A stretch of DNA of 64,000 bases from NCBI GenBank assembly GCA_015060885.1, contig SUXO01000001.1, forward strand, positions 62,001 to 126,000. The letters run 5' to 3'. The stretch is from Bacteroidales bacterium (GTDB lineage: Bacteria > Bacteroidota > Bacteroidia > Bacteroidales > Bacteroidaceae). Each line of letters starts with the position of its first letter. Position 1 is the first letter of the stretch. This document shows, piece by piece, positions 53,121 to 64,000 of this stretch. The notes beneath the pieces are model-generated. The model saw only the letters and a list, made by a program, of their open reading frames with translations. It was not told the DNA's origin and searched no databases. The position numbers and the translations under genes were made by a program.

Positions 53121-54290
53121 CTATCTCTTCAAGAATCTTTTTGTAAGGTATCGTCGCACAGGCTCGTCATAAAGTTTCAGGCAGGCATATGCAAGCAGGA
53201 TGCTCGCTATTATGACGGTGAGCGAAATGCCCCACGTTTCGCCATGCGTGTAGAAATGCTTCTCAATGAGCCACTTGTAAAAGATGTACATTATGGGGTA
53301 GTGCACAATGTAGAGCGGGTAGGAAATGTCGCCCAGGAACTTGTTTATACGCCCTGTCACGTTGTCGCTGCAACCGCCGCAGGCACCCACCCACACTATC
53401 ACGGGGAAGAGCAGCGCAATGCAGGCAAACTCATAGAGGCTGTTGATGCTTGCCTTGCCGGTGGGGGCGATGTATGGAACCGAAAATACTGCAACGAGCA
53501 GTGTGCTGCATAGCCAGAATGCTCCTTTTACCTTGCTTGGCTTAAAGGTGCGCGAAAGCAGCATACCCACCGTGAAGGGGAACATCATGCGCACAAGGCC
53601 GCCCCAGAAGTTGACACTGTCGATGGTCCAGCCTACACCCACCATATCGTACCCCGAAATGTCGCCCACAAAGAACCAGGCGTGTACCGCACCAAGTGTC
53701 ACCGCAAGCACAGCAAGTGCTTTGGTCGGTAGGCGGCGTATGAACAGAGCGTAAAGAATGTTGCCTATATATTCGAACCACAGCGACCAGGTGGGGCCGT
53801 TCAGGGGGAACATCTCGCCATTGCCACGCACTTCGTGAGGCGCACCGGGGAGTGCCGGTACCATAAACATTGTGAGCAGTGCAGCCATCATCACCCATCC
53901 TGTCGGTGTGGTTGTGCCGTTCCACTGCCGGCACCCCTCGAAAAGGAATGCCGCAACACCAATGACCGCGCCCATTACAACCATCGGATGCAGGCGTATG
54001 AGGCGGCGTTTGAAGAAGTTGCCGAGGCTCATTCTGTCCCATCGGTCGTCATAGGCATAGCTGATTACAAACCCCGAAAGCATAAAAAAGAAATCCACGG
54101 CAATGTGTCCGTGGTTGAGTGTGGTTATGAGTCCGTCGCCCTCGCCGTTTGTAGTCCGGGCAAAGGCAAAGCCCTCGAAGATGTGATACAAAAGTACCAG
54201 CAGGGCGGCAACACCGCGCAAGCCGTCTAGCAGTTCGTAGTGGGGTTTTGTGTCGGCAAAATGTGCCGATGAAAGGGTGGTTTTTTGCAT
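53121..54290 (-). CDS. acyltransferase family 3 membrane protein
   Basis: YELLDGLRGVAALLVLLYHIFEG, HGHIAVDFFFMLSGFVISYAYD, multi-TM. Start moved to internal Met. Confidence 0.88.
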   Translation of the reverse strand: MQKTTLSSAHFADTKPHYELLDGLRGVAALLVLLYHIFEGFAFARTTNGEGDGLITTLNHGHIAVDFFFMLSGFVISYAYDDRWDRMSLGNFFKRRLIRLHPMVVMGAVIGVAAFLFEGCRQWNGTTTPTGWVMMAALLTMFMVPALPGAPHEVRGNGEMFPLNGPTWSLWFEYIGNILYALFIRRLPTKALAVLAVTLGAVHAWFFVGDISGYDMVGVGWTIDSVNFWGGLVRMMFPFTVGMLLSRTFKPSKVKGAFWLCSTLLVAVFSVPYIAPTGKASINSLYEFACIALLFPVIVWVGACGGCSDNVTGRINKFLGDISYPLYIVHYPIMYIFYKWLIEKHFYTHGETWGISLTVIIASILLAYACLKLYDEPVRRYLTKRFLKR

Positions 54291-54430
54291 TTTTCTTTCT
54301 GTTTTTCCGGTTGCAGTGTCGCAAATGTAACACATCCCGCCCAATTATGCAAATAGCGGTTTTCGCGCCCGCGTTGGCGCGCATTTTAATATTAATAATA
54401 TTTTATACCGTTAAATTGAAATTAAATGCC

Positions 54431-54438
54431 TATTTTTG
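54431..54438 (+). promoter_or_regulatory. Bacteroidetes-type -7 element (TATTTTTG) upstream of metG
   Basis: TAnnTTTG match 62 bp upstream of the ATG. Confidence 0.5.
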
Positions 54439-54499
54439 TAGGTTACTTTGTAAAATGCACCAAAAGCGCAGCAAAATAGAAAACAAAATATAATCTCTT

Positions 54500-56557
54500 A
54501 TGGAAAAGAAATTCAAAAGAACTCTGGTTACATCGGCCTTGCCCTATGCCAACGGCCCTGTACACATCGGTCACCTTGCCGGCGTATATGTACCGGCCGA
54601 CATCTACACCCGTTACCTGCGTCTTAAAGGCGAGGAGGTTTTGTTCATCGGCGGTAGCGACGAACACGGCGTTCCCGTTACACAGCGTGCCCGCAAGGAG
54701 GGCATTACTCCGCAGGATGTGGTGGACCGCTATCATAACATCATCAAGGATAGCTTTGAGGGATTTGGTATATCGTTCGATATTTATAGCCGTACAACAT
54801 CCGAGACGCATCACAAATTTGCTTCGGAGTTTTTCCGTACGCTCTACGATGATGGCAAGCTTGTGGAGCAGACATCAAAGCAATTCTACGACGTGAAGAA
54901 TGAGAAGTTCCTCACCGACCGTGATGTTGTGGGTGAATGCCCTTATTGCCACAAACAGGCCTATGGTAACCAGTGCGAGGAGGGATGTGGTCGCGCACTT
55001 GAACCCACAGAACTTATCAATCCTCGTTCAAAGGAGACCGGTGAGGCTCCTGTGCTCAAAGAGACAAAGAACTGGTATCTGCCGCTCAATGAGTACCAGC
55101 AGTGGCTCAAAGAGTGGATTTTGGAGAGCCACAAGGAGTGGCGTCCGAATGTGTATGGCCAGTGCAAGAGCTGGCTCGATATGGACTTGCAGCCCCGTGC
55201 TATGACGCGTGACCTCGATTGGGGTATTCCCGTACCGGTTGAGGGAGCCGAGGGCAAGGTGCTTTATGTATGGTTCGATGCTCCCATCGGATATATCTCG
55301 AACACAAAGGAGCTGTGCGACAAGGAGTCCGAAAAATATGGCTCGTGGGAGCAGTGGTGGCAGAGTGAGGATACACGCCTTGTACACTTCATTGGCAAGG
55401 ATAACATTGTGTTCCACTGCATCATTTTCCCTGTGATGATGAAGGCTCACGGCAAGTATGTGATGCCCGACAATGTGCCGAGCAACGAATTCCTTAACCT
55501 CGAAGACGACAAGATATCGACATCGCGCAACTGGGCGGTATGGCTCAACGAGTACCTTGTCGACTTCCCCGGCAAGCAGGATGTACTGCGTTACGTGCTC
55601 ACAGCCAATGCCCCCGAAACAAAAGACAACAACTTCACCTGGAAGGATTTTCAGGCACGCAACAACAATGAGCTTGTTGCCGTGTATGGAAACTTCGTGA
55701 ACCGCGCGCTTGTGCTCACCAAAAAATATTTCGACGGCAAGGTGCCCGCCGCAGGCGAGTTCACCGACTACGACAAGGCCATAATTGCCGAATTTGTCGA
55801 TGTAAAGGAGAAGGTAGAGCATCTGCTCGACCAGTACAAGTTCCGTGATGCACAGAAAGAGGCAATGGAGCTTGCCCGCATAGGCAACCGTTATCTTGCC
55901 GAAACCGAGCCGTGGAAAGTTGCCAAGAGCGACCTGGGCCGTGTAGCCACAATCCTTAACCTCTCTTTGCAGCTGGTAGCCAACCTCTCTATCGCTTTTG
56001 AACCCTTTATGCCGTTCAGCAGCAAGAAACTGCGCGAAATGTTGCAGATGGACTCCTGCGAGTGGGCAAGCCTCGGCAGCATCAATCTCCTCCCCGAAGG
56101 CCACGCGCTGGGCGAGGTGGGCCTGCTGTTCGAAAAGATTGAGGACGATGCAATACAGGCGCAGCTCGACAGGCTCGAAGAGATAAAGAAGGCCAATGCA
56201 GCAGCTGCATACAAGGCCAACCCCATACGCCCCGAAATTGCTTTTGAGGATTTCGCAAAGGTCGATATCCGCGTGGGTACCGTGCTTGAATGTACCAAAG
56301 TGCCCAAGGCCGACAAGCTCTTGCAGTTCAAGATAGACGACGGCCTTGAAACCCGCACCATCCTTTCGGGCATTGCCAAGCAGTTCAACCCCGAAGAGCT
56401 TGTGGGCAAACAGGTGTGCTTTGTTGCCAACCTTGCTCCCCGCACAATGCGCGGCATTGTGAGCCAGGGTATGATACTGAGTGCCGAGGACAACGAGGGC
56501 AAGCTCTCGCTGCTCACCGTTGCTCCCGCCGCAAAACCCGGTAGCGAAGTAAAATAA
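54500..56557 (+). CDS. metG: methionyl-tRNA synthetase with C-terminal tRNA-binding (EMAP-like) domain
   Basis: [27 protein letters not shown] (HIGH), [14 protein letters not shown] (KMSKS-like), C-terminal [26 protein letters not shown]. Confidence 0.97.
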   Translation: MEKKFKRTLVTSALPYANGPVHIGHLAGVYVPADIYTRYLRLKGEEVLFIGGSDEHGVPVTQRARKEGITPQDVVDRYHNIIKDSFEGFGISFDIYSRTTSETHHKFASEFFRTLYDDGKLVEQTSKQFYDVKNEKFLTDRDVVGECPYCHKQAYGNQCEEGCGRALEPTELINPRSKETGEAPVLKETKNWYLPLNEYQQWLKEWILESHKEWRPNVYGQCKSWLDMDLQPRAMTRDLDWGIPVPVEGAEGKVLYVWFDAPIGYISNTKELCDKESEKYGSWEQWWQSEDTRLVHFIGKDNIVFHCIIFPVMMKAHGKYVMPDNVPSNEFLNLEDDKISTSRNWAVWLNEYLVDFPGKQDVLRYVLTANAPETKDNNFTWKDFQARNNNELVAVYGNFVNRALVLTKKYFDGKVPAAGEFTDYDKAIIAEFVDVKEKVEHLLDQYKFRDAQKEAMELARIGNRYLAETEPWKVAKSDLGRVATILNLSLQLVANLSIAFEPFMPFSSKKLREMLQMDSCEWASLGSINLLPEGHALGEVGLLFEKIEDDAIQAQLDRLEEIKKANAAAAYKANPIRPEIAFEDFAKVDIRVGTVLECTKVPKADKLLQFKIDDGLETRTILSGIAKQFNPEELVGKQVCFVANLAPRTMRGIVSQGMILSAEDNEGKLSLLTVAPAAKPGSEVK

Positions 56558-56572
56558 CAAGATAACCCGCCG

Positions 56573-58030
56573 ATGAGCAGTAAAGCAACCGATACATTGA
56601 AGAACGCTGTCGCAAAGAGTTTCCTTTGGGGCGGTTTGAGCAATGTCGTCTGCCAGCTGCTCAGCGTATTCTTCGGGGTATACCTTGCCCGTCTGCTGGG
56701 CCCCGAAGACTACGGCCCCGTGGGTATGCTTGCCATCTTCAATGCCATAGCAAGCTCGTTGCAGGACAGCGGTTTTGTTTCGGCCATAGCCAACCGCAAG
56801 AAGGTGGGGCACGACGACTACAATGCCGTCTTCTGGTTCAGTGTCATAACCTCTCTGGTCATATACGCACTGCTCTATGCGGCAGCCCCTCTCATTGCAG
56901 GCTTCTTCAACCAGCCTGTCCTTTTGTGGCTGGCAAGGTTCAACTTTTTGGCATTCGTGCTCAACGGGTTCGGAGTGGCCGCATCGGCCTACCTCTTCCG
57001 TGAACTTAAAGTGAAGCAGCGTTCCATAGCGTCGGTGCTTGCGTTGCTGGTGTCGGGTGTAGCAGGCATTTTGCTTGCAATGAACGGTTACTCTTACTGG
57101 GGCATTTCGGCCCAGGCAATCATATACACCCTTGTGCGCCTTGTGGTTTATTGGTACTACACCCCGTGGCACCCTTCGTTCACAGTGAGGTTCTATCCTT
57201 TGCGCTACCTCTTTGCATTCAGCCACAAACTGCTCATAACCAATATATTCCAAAGGATAAACTGGAACGTCTTTTCCTTTATATTGGGCAAGTTTTACAG
57301 CCGTGCCGACGTGGGAAACTACTCCAAGGCGGCCGACTGGTTCCGTATGGGCAGCGATATGGTCAATGTGGTGGTGAACACCGTTGCACAGCCCGTGCTT
57401 GCCAGGGTGGTCGAGGACAATGAACGGCAGTTGCGTGTGTTCCGCAAGATGATGCGCTTCACCGCCTTCGTGTCGTTCCCTCTGCTGGCGTGGCTCTCGC
57501 TCGTGTCACACGAACTCATTGTGGTTGTGCTCACCGACAAGTGGGAGGAGAGTTCGCGCATATTGCAGATAATGTGTCTTTGGGGTGCCTTTATGCCCAT
57601 ACAGTCTATGTTTACCAACCTGCTTGTGAGCCGTGGCCGCACCGACTCCTTTATGTGGTGCACCATTGTACAGGGCTCCCTGGTGCTTGCTATGCTGCTT
57701 GCTATGCATCCGCTCGGAATAAAGCCGATGCTTGTGGCCTATTGCCTCTTCAACATAGCCTGGCTCTTTGTGTGGTGTGTGCTTGTGCGGCGCGACATAG
57801 AGCTCACCATAAGAATGTTTTTGATGGATTTTGTACCGTTCCTGCTTGTTACCCTTGTGTCGGCAGGCATTGCCGGCTATCTCACAAGGGATATCGGCAA
57901 CTATGTGCTGTTGCTTGTGCTGCGCCTTTCAATAGCATCGGTACTCTATATAATATTATCGTACTTGTGCCGCTTCGAGGAGCTGCGCGAGGCTGTGGAG
58001 TATATCTTCCGCAGGAAAAAACGTGATTGA
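56573..58030 (+). CDS. lipopolysaccharide/exopolysaccharide flippase (Wzx-like)
   Basis: AVAKSFLWGGLSNVVCQLLSVFFGVYLARLLGPEDYGPVGMLAIFNAIASSLQDSGF. Confidence 0.9.
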   Translation: MSSKATDTLKNAVAKSFLWGGLSNVVCQLLSVFFGVYLARLLGPEDYGPVGMLAIFNAIASSLQDSGFVSAIANRKKVGHDDYNAVFWFSVITSLVIYALLYAAAPLIAGFFNQPVLLWLARFNFLAFVLNGFGVAASAYLFRELKVKQRSIASVLALLVSGVAGILLAMNGYSYWGISAQAIIYTLVRLVVYWYYTPWHPSFTVRFYPLRYLFAFSHKLLITNIFQRINWNVFSFILGKFYSRADVGNYSKAADWFRMGSDMVNVVVNTVAQPVLARVVEDNERQLRVFRKMMRFTAFVSFPLLAWLSLVSHELIVVVLTDKWEESSRILQIMCLWGAFMPIQSMFTNLLVSRGRTDSFMWCTIVQGSLVLAMLLAMHPLGIKPMLVAYCLFNIAWLFVWCVLVRRDIELTIRMFLMDFVPFLLVTLVSAGIAGYLTRDIGNYVLLLVLRLSIASVLYIILSYLCRFEELREAVEYIFRRKKRD

Positions 58031-58035
58031 ATGTT

Positions 58036-59127
58036 ATGAAGAAGATATTGTTCGATAACCAGATGTTTACCTTGCAGCGTTTTGGCGGTGTAACCCGCTA
58101 TTTCGCCGACCTTGTTTACAACCTGCCTGCCGACGAGTTTGTGTCGGAGGTGCCCATGCGTTATTGCGAGAACCACTATGTGACGGAGACATACGGACAT
58201 AAATATGAAACAATAAAATTCCCGCCCAATTACAGGCTGCGTCGCAGGCTCTATCAGCTTGCCAATCGCTATTGTGCCTGGCGGGCAGTGAAGAGGGGTG
58301 ATTACGACCTTTTCCACCCCACCTATTTCAGCCCCTATTTCCTGGGTGCTGTCGAGGATAGGCAGAAACCCTTTGTGCTCACCGTACACGATATGATATT
58401 TGAGCGTTACCCGCAGGATGTACTCTTTTACGACCATACAATAGAGCACAAGAAACTGCTTGTGGAGAAAGCAACCCACATCATTGCCGTGAGCGAAAAC
58501 ACCAAGCGCGACATTGTGGAGCTGCTGGGAACATCGCCCTCAAAGATAACGGTGGTGCATCACGGCTACCGCGCTGTCACCACTGTGGCACCGCAACTGT
58601 TCGACCGCTATGTACTCTACGTGGGTGAGCGCAAGGGCTACAAGAACTTCTTCCCCTGGCTGTCGGCAGTGCGCCCTCTGTTGGTGAAGGACCCCACATT
58701 GCGCATTGTGTGCACGGGTAATCCGTTCAGCAAGGGTGAGCTGGAACTTTTTGCCCGTTGGAACATTGCCGACAGGCTTGCCCACATATCGGCCGACGAT
58801 GCGCAGATGGCATCGCTCTACCGCTATGCTCTCTGCTTTGTGTTTCCCTCACATTACGAGGGATTCGGCATTCCCATTCTCGAAGCCTTCCACAACGGCT
58901 GTCCTGTGTGCCTGAGCAATGCAAGCTGCTTTCCCGAGGTGGCCGGCGATGCGGCGGTCTATTTCAACCCTCACGACGCGCAGTCTATGCTCGATGCCCT
59001 GCAACTAGTGGTGGAGTCGCCCACATTGCGCGACGAACTGCGCCTCAAAGGGTTGCAACGTGCCGGGGAGTTCTCGCTCGAACGTATGGTGCAGAACACC
59101 TGTGACGTGTACCGTAAATTGTTATAA
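58036..59127 (+). CDS. glycosyltransferase family 4 / group 1
   Basis: FGGVTRYFADLVYNL, TVHDMIFERYPQD, ALCFVFPSHYEGFGIPILEAFHNGCPVCLSNASCFPEVAGDAAVYFNPHD. Confidence 0.92.
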   Translation: MKKILFDNQMFTLQRFGGVTRYFADLVYNLPADEFVSEVPMRYCENHYVTETYGHKYETIKFPPNYRLRRRLYQLANRYCAWRAVKRGDYDLFHPTYFSPYFLGAVEDRQKPFVLTVHDMIFERYPQDVLFYDHTIEHKKLLVEKATHIIAVSENTKRDIVELLGTSPSKITVVHHGYRAVTTVAPQLFDRYVLYVGERKGYKNFFPWLSAVRPLLVKDPTLRIVCTGNPFSKGELELFARWNIADRLAHISADDAQMASLYRYALCFVFPSHYEGFGIPILEAFHNGCPVCLSNASCFPEVAGDAAVYFNPHDAQSMLDALQLVVESPTLRDELRLKGLQRAGEFSLERMVQNTCDVYRKLL

Positions 59128-59146
59128 AGAATATAAATATAAGTAA

Positions 59147-61612
59147 ATGAAAATGAAGAAATTGGAGTTGAAGAAGATGTACCCGCACATACTTGCAGTG
59201 TTGGCCTTCTTTGTGATAACGGGTATCTATTTTGCCCCCACCCTTCAAGGGAAGGATATAATACAGGAGGATGCCATCAACTCGCGTGGCTGGGGTAACG
59301 ACCTGGTCGAGCATTACGAAAAGACAGGCGAGTATGGCCACTGGTCCAACGCAATGTTCGGCGGTATGCCGGCCAATTACACCTATATGCCAAAGTCCGA
59401 AAATGTGTTCCGTCACCTCGGTCGTCTTTTCACGCTTGCCTGGATGGGTGGTACCGGCCGTCACAACGGATACATATTCCTATCGCTTGTCTGTTTCTAC
59501 ATTTTCCTCATCTCCATAGGCTGCAATTCGTGGCTCTCCTTTATGGGGGCGGTGGCCTACACGCTCTGCTCCTACAACCTCATAATAGTGGGGGTGGGCC
59601 ACATGAACAAGGCGTTGGTGATGGCCACTATGGCACCGATTATAGGCGGTGTAATACTCTGTTACCGCGGCAAGCTGATGCTTGGCAGCTTTGTCACCCT
59701 TGTCTTTGCCGGAATGAATATCTACTGGAACCACCAGCAGATAAGCTATTACCTGCTGCTTGTGCTGCTCTTCCTTGCAGTGGTCTACCTCGTGTATGCA
59801 GTGCGCGAGAAGCAGTTGGCACGCTATTTCAAGGCAACAGGTGTGCTTGCCGTCGTGGCTGTTCTTGCCATACTCCCCTCCGTGGGGCAGCTGTGGCCCA
59901 CAATGGATTATGCCAAGGAGAGTGTCCGTGGCGAAGCCGTGCTTAAACCAAAAGGCGACACACAGCAGGCATCGGGCCTCGACATCGACTATGCCTATCA
60001 GTGGAGCTATGGCATTGAAGAGACACTCACCCTTATGATACCCAACATCTATGGCGCAAGCTCACATTACGACCTGGGAACCTCTTCCGAAACCTATCGC
60101 CTTTTCAGCCGTTCATACGGCGCGGCACAGGCCAAGAAGATTGTTAAGCAGATGCCGGCCTATTGGGGTGCCCAGCCTTTCACATCGGGCCCGGTGTACA
60201 TAGGCGCAATAGTATGTTTCCTCTTTGTACTGTCGCTCTTTGTGGTCAAGGGGCGTGAACGTTGGTGGCTGCTTGCCGCAACGGTGCTGTCGCTCATTCT
60301 CTCCTGGGGCAAGAATTTCCCTCTTCTCAACGAATTTTTCTTCTATAACCTACCTCTCTACAACAAGTTCCGTGCCCCCTCAATGGCGTTGGTCATAGCA
60401 TCGCTCACAATGGTTACATTGGGTGTGCTTGCCGTTGTGGAGTTTATGAAAGTGTGCAAGAGCGGCGATGAGGCTGCCAAGAAACGCCTCACCCGCGCAC
60501 TTGGAATATCATTTGCTGCAACAGGCGGCCTGTCGCTCCTGTTCGCACTCTTTGGCAGTGCCATTTTCAGTTTCGAGGCACCATCCGATACTGCCTACCC
60601 CTCGGTTCTTGCCGATGCCTTGCGTGCCGACCGTGCATCGATGCTTGCAAGCGATGCCTGGCGTTCATTCGCATTCATTGCAGCAACGGCCGTAGCCCTG
60701 TTTGCCTATATGCGTTTCTCGTTCAAGAGCCGTTACCTTTATATCGCACTCACGGTGCTTGTTATCTTCGATCTGTGGCCTGTGGCCTGGCGTTTCCTGT
60801 CGTGGAACGATTTTGTTCCCAAAAAGAAGGTCGAGGAGTTCCTCCCCACGGCAGCCGACAAACTCATTCTGCGCGACACCCACCCCAATTATCGTGTGCT
60901 CAACCTTGCTGCAAGCACCTTCAACGACTCGCGCACATCGTACTTCCACAAGTCGGTGGGCGGTTACAGCCCTGCCAAGTTGCGCCGTTACCAGGATGTC
61001 ATAGACAACTATTTCAACGGCAGCATAAATATGAACATACTGAATATGCTCAACGTGCGCTACATAATAGTTCCCGATGAGAACGATGTTCCCCAGGTGC
61101 AGGCCAACCCCGACGCTATGGGCAACTGCTGGTTTGTCGACAGCATTGTGTGGGTCGATACCCCCGACGAGGAGATTGCTGCTATTGGCGACGGCGACCT
61201 CCGCTCCACAGCCTTCATCGAGGATAGCTGGAAGGATAAGTTCCCTGCATACAGCGACTATTGCAACCCTGTCGATTCCACAGCCGTTATCGATATGCAG
61301 GAGTATGTGAATCCGGGAGTCATCAGGTACAGGAGCTATTCGCCCACTCCGCAGCTGGCAATCTTCTCCGAAGTCTATTACAAGACCTGGAAGGCTTATG
61401 TCGACGGCAAGGAGGTACCCCTGTTGCGTGCCGACTATCTGTTGCGTGCCCTGCCCCTTCCCGCCGGTGAGCACGAAATAGAACTTCGTTGTGTCGACGA
61501 GGTGATTATAGCGTCGTCAAAGATATCGTTTGCATCGTCGTTGGCAGTGGCACTCATTCTGCTTGCGATGCTGTCGTACATAATATACAAAAGTGTAAAA
61601 ACCGAAGAGTAA
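59147..61612 (+). CDS. YfhO-like membrane protein
   Basis: Large multi-TM protein with C-terminal VYYKTWKAYVDGKEVPLLRADYLLRALPLPAGEHEIELRC, typical of YfhO family. Confidence 0.85.
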   Translation: MKMKKLELKKMYPHILAVLAFFVITGIYFAPTLQGKDIIQEDAINSRGWGNDLVEHYEKTGEYGHWSNAMFGGMPANYTYMPKSENVFRHLGRLFTLAWMGGTGRHNGYIFLSLVCFYIFLISIGCNSWLSFMGAVAYTLCSYNLIIVGVGHMNKALVMATMAPIIGGVILCYRGKLMLGSFVTLVFAGMNIYWNHQQISYYLLLVLLFLAVVYLVYAVREKQLARYFKATGVLAVVAVLAILPSVGQLWPTMDYAKESVRGEAVLKPKGDTQQASGLDIDYAYQWSYGIEETLTLMIPNIYGASSHYDLGTSSETYRLFSRSYGAAQAKKIVKQMPAYWGAQPFTSGPVYIGAIVCFLFVLSLFVVKGRERWWLLAATVLSLILSWGKNFPLLNEFFFYNLPLYNKFRAPSMALVIASLTMVTLGVLAVVEFMKVCKSGDEAAKKRLTRALGISFAATGGLSLLFALFGSAIFSFEAPSDTAYPSVLADALRADRASMLASDAWRSFAFIAATAVALFAYMRFSFKSRYLYIALTVLVIFDLWPVAWRFLSWNDFVPKKKVEEFLPTAADKLILRDTHPNYRVLNLAASTFNDSRTSYFHKSVGGYSPAKLRRYQDVIDNYFNGSINMNILNMLNVRYIIVPDENDVPQVQANPDAMGNCWFVDSIVWVDTPDEEIAAIGDGDLRSTAFIEDSWKDKFPAYSDYCNPVDSTAVIDMQEYVNPGVIRYRSYSPTPQLAIFSEVYYKTWKAYVDGKEVPLLRADYLLRALPLPAGEHEIELRCVDEVIIASSKISFASSLAVALILLAMLSYIIYKSVKTEE

Positions 61613-62355
61613 TGGCCCTTAAACCTAAATTTTCAATAATAACAGTAACCTATAACGCCTCCTCGGTGATAGAGCCCACTCTGCGCAGTGTGGCAGTGCA
61701 GAGCTACAAGAACTTCGAGTATCTGCTCATCGACGGTGCCTCCACCGACGACACTGTGACCAAGGCAGTGGGTATGGGAATTGAGTTCGCCCACATAGTG
61801 AGCGAACACGACAGCGGCCTTTACGACGCAATGAACAAGGGCATTGAACTTGCAAAGGGCGACTATCTGTGCTTCCTTAATGCCGGCGACTCGCTCTATG
61901 CCCCCGACACCCTTGAACGTATGGTTGCCGCTCTCGAAGGCTATGACACCCTGCCCGAAGTTCTTTATGGCGAAACTGCCGAGGTCGACGAGCAACGTAA
62001 CTTCATAAGGATGCGCCGTTTGAAGGCTCCCGAAAAACTCACCTGGAAGAGTTTCAAGCGTGGGATGCTTGTGTGCCATCAGGCCTTTTTCGTGCGACGT
62101 GACATTGCTCCGCTCTACGACTTGAAGTACCGTTTTTCGGCCGATGTCGATTGGTGCATAAGGGCAATGAAGAGAGCCGGCAGACTTGTCAATACACACA
62201 CAATCATAGTGAATTATTTACAGAATGGCCTATCTTTGCAGAACCATCGCGCCTCGCTTTTGGAGCGTTTCTCCATAATGAGCAAGCACTATGGCCTGCC
62301 CGTGACAATACTCAACCATCTGTGGTTTGTTGTGCGTGCCGTGATAAAGAGATAA
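61612..62355 (+). CDS. glycosyltransferase family 2
   Basis: FSIITVTYNASSVIEPTLRSVAVQSYKNFEYLLIDGASTDDT, SEHDSGLYDAMNKGIELAKGDYLCFLNAGD. TAATG overlap with upstream gene. Confidence 0.93.
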   Translation: MALKPKFSIITVTYNASSVIEPTLRSVAVQSYKNFEYLLIDGASTDDTVTKAVGMGIEFAHIVSEHDSGLYDAMNKGIELAKGDYLCFLNAGDSLYAPDTLERMVAALEGYDTLPEVLYGETAEVDEQRNFIRMRRLKAPEKLTWKSFKRGMLVCHQAFFVRRDIAPLYDLKYRFSADVDWCIRAMKRAGRLVNTHTIIVNYLQNGLSLQNHRASLLERFSIMSKHYGLPVTILNHLWFVVRAVIKR

Positions 62356-62376
62356 AAAACCTAAAAACTTATAACT

Positions 62377-63768
62377 ATGTTCAGTAAAGAGACTTACATC
62401 AATCGCCGTTCCATTCTCAAAGAGAAGGTCGGCAGCGGCCTGTTGCTTTTTCTCGGCAACGCCGAAGTTGGCGTGAACTATGCCGACAATGCCTATCATT
62501 TCCGTCAGGACTCCACCTTCCTCTACTACTTTGCTTCGGACTATTCGGGCCTCGCAGCCATAATAGACATAGACGAGAACAAGGAGATAATCTTCGGTGA
62601 CGAACTCACGATAGACGATATTGTGTGGACAGGCGTGCAGCCCACTATCAAAGAGAAGAGCGAGCGTGTGGGAATAACCGAAACAATGCCTATGTCAGCC
62701 CTTGCCACATATATAAAGAGCGCACAGGGCAAGGGGCAGAATATACACTTCCTGCCACCCTATCGTGGCGACCACAAGGTGTGGTTGCAGGAACTCCTGG
62801 GAATAAACCCTGCCGAGCAGCAAGCTGCCGTTTCTATGGCTTTTGTAAAGGCTGTGATTTCGCAGCGTAACTACAAGAGTGCCGAAGAGATTGAGCAGAT
62901 TGAGGAGGCTGTGAACGTGTCGGTCGATATGCACTGTGCGGCAATGCGCGCCGTGCGCCCCGGAACCACCGAGGCCGAAATCGTGTCGGTGGTGCAGGCC
63001 GAAGCGGCAAAGCACAATTTCAACCTTTCGTTCCCCATTATTGCCACCATAAACGGGCAGACACTCCACAACCACGCTTACGGCACCGAGCCCTTGAAAG
63101 AGGGGCAGATGTTCCTGCTCGATTCGGGTTGCGAGAATGCTATGCACTATGCCGGCGACCTCACCACCACAATGCCTGTGGGCAAGCAGTTCACCGAACA
63201 GCAGCGTACCGTGTGCAACATTCTGCGCCGTGCCCACCTTGCAGCGACATCTATGCTCGCGCCGGGTGTGGAGTACCGCAAGGTACACGAAGTCGTACTC
63301 ACCGAAATAGCAAAGGGAATGATTGACTTGGGCCTTATGAAGGGCGATGCAGCCGAGGCTGCCCGTGTGGGTGCAGCCTGTATGTTCCTCCCCCATGGTC
63401 TTGGTCATATGATGGGCCTCGATGTCCACGATATGGAGAATTTCGGCGAACTCTATGTGGGTTACGAAGAGGGCCGTTCAAAGAGCACTCTTTTCGGTTG
63501 GAAATCGTTGCGCCTTGCCAAGGCTTTGGAACCGGGCTATGTATTCACTGTTGAGCCGGGCATCTATTTCATCCCCGACCTCATTGACAAATGGCGTGCC
63601 GAGAAACAGTTTACCGATTTCATCTGCTACGACAAGCTCGATGCCTGGCGTAATTTCGGCGGAATACGCAACGAGGAGGATTACCTCATTATCGACGGCG
63701 GAGCCCGTCGCCTGGGCAAGTATAAGCCTATGGCTCCCGAAGAGATTGAGGCCGAGCACAATAAATGA
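62377..63768 (+). CDS. pepP: Xaa-Pro aminopeptidase (M24B)
   Basis: NHAYGTEPLKEGQMFLLDSGCE, FLPHGLGHMMGLDVHDMENFGE, VFTVEPGIYFIPDL. Confidence 0.93.
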   Translation: MFSKETYINRRSILKEKVGSGLLLFLGNAEVGVNYADNAYHFRQDSTFLYYFASDYSGLAAIIDIDENKEIIFGDELTIDDIVWTGVQPTIKEKSERVGITETMPMSALATYIKSAQGKGQNIHFLPPYRGDHKVWLQELLGINPAEQQAAVSMAFVKAVISQRNYKSAEEIEQIEEAVNVSVDMHCAAMRAVRPGTTEAEIVSVVQAEAAKHNFNLSFPIIATINGQTLHNHAYGTEPLKEGQMFLLDSGCENAMHYAGDLTTTMPVGKQFTEQQRTVCNILRRAHLAATSMLAPGVEYRKVHEVVLTEIAKGMIDLGLMKGDAAEAARVGAACMFLPHGLGHMMGLDVHDMENFGELYVGYEEGRSKSTLFGWKSLRLAKALEPGYVFTVEPGIYFIPDLIDKWRAEKQFTDFICYDKLDAWRNFGGIRNEEDYLIIDGGARRLGKYKPMAPEEIEAEHNK

Positions 63769-64000
63769 TACCGGCTATGAAGTTATCGCCTGTAATAAAG
63801 AAATGTATCTATCCGGCAGGGCTGGCATTGCTTGCCCTGCTGGTGTTTGCATATATTTTTGACCCCAAGATTGATTCAAACGGCGATAACTGCCATTACT
63901 ATATTCTTGCATCGTCACTTGCTGCCGGTAATGGCTACACCGATATGCTGGGCAATCCATCGGCTCTCTTTCCACCCGGTTACCCCCTGCTTATGGTTCC
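63765..64000 (+). CDS. membrane glycosyltransferase/PMT-like protein, 3' truncated by window edge
   Basis: ATGA overlap with pepP; MIPAMKLSPVIKKCIYPAGLALLALLVFAYIFDPKIDSNGDNCHYYILASSLAAGNGYTDMLGNPSALFPPGYPLLMV, open to the end. Confidence 0.6.
   Translation, partial: MIPAMKLSPVIKKCIYPAGLALLALLVFAYIFDPKIDSNGDNCHYYILASSLAAGNGYTDMLGNPSALFPPGYPLLMV

Noticed and set aside
55028-57253. 741-aa antisense ORF across metG and the flippase gene
   Set aside because: Overlaps two well-supported + strand genes; His/Cys/Gly-rich low-similarity translation is a codon-bias artefact.
1-64000. CRISPR arrays, rRNA operons, transposase or integrase genes
   Set aside because: Looked for regularly spaced repeats, rRNA signatures and recombinase motifs; none seen in the sequence or ORF track.

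Overview
64-kb chromosomal window from a Bacteroidales-type bacterium, judged from TAnnTTTG-type -7 promoter motifs, a PorZ-like protein, BlaI/M56 genes, a START-like protein and similar features. Most of it is housekeeping: deoC (5'-truncated), a polyprenyl synthetase, polA, ychF, lgt, a catalase, mutS, leuS, rdgB, a PorZ-like propeller, aspartate aminotransferase, ribBA, an LptF/G permease, tRNA-Met(CAT), a flippase, ruvB, fused spmAB, ybeY, an M20 peptidase, prfB, CYTH, VanZ, gmd-fcl-proC-proB-proA, WbqC, lepB, dapB, an acyltransferase, metG, a glycan-assembly cluster and an M24 aminopeptidase. The most interesting signals are: (1) an AT-rich ~5.2-kb island (45012-50242) bounded by a 57-bp near-perfect direct repeat that is the 3' end of the wbqC-like gene. 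It carries a tightly overlapping, largely uncharacterised operon and no visible recombinase. (2) A BlaI / M56 (BlaR1-like) / 1308-aa MG2-like + Sel1-repeat module with a candidate operator. (3) A structured repeat cluster of three units at 38817-39047. (4) An AT-rich, gene-free region at 18.55-19.03 kb that may be a replication origin. (5) A perfect 30-bp in-frame duplication at the start of a CYTH gene. Protein names come from reading the translations by eye; no database search was run.
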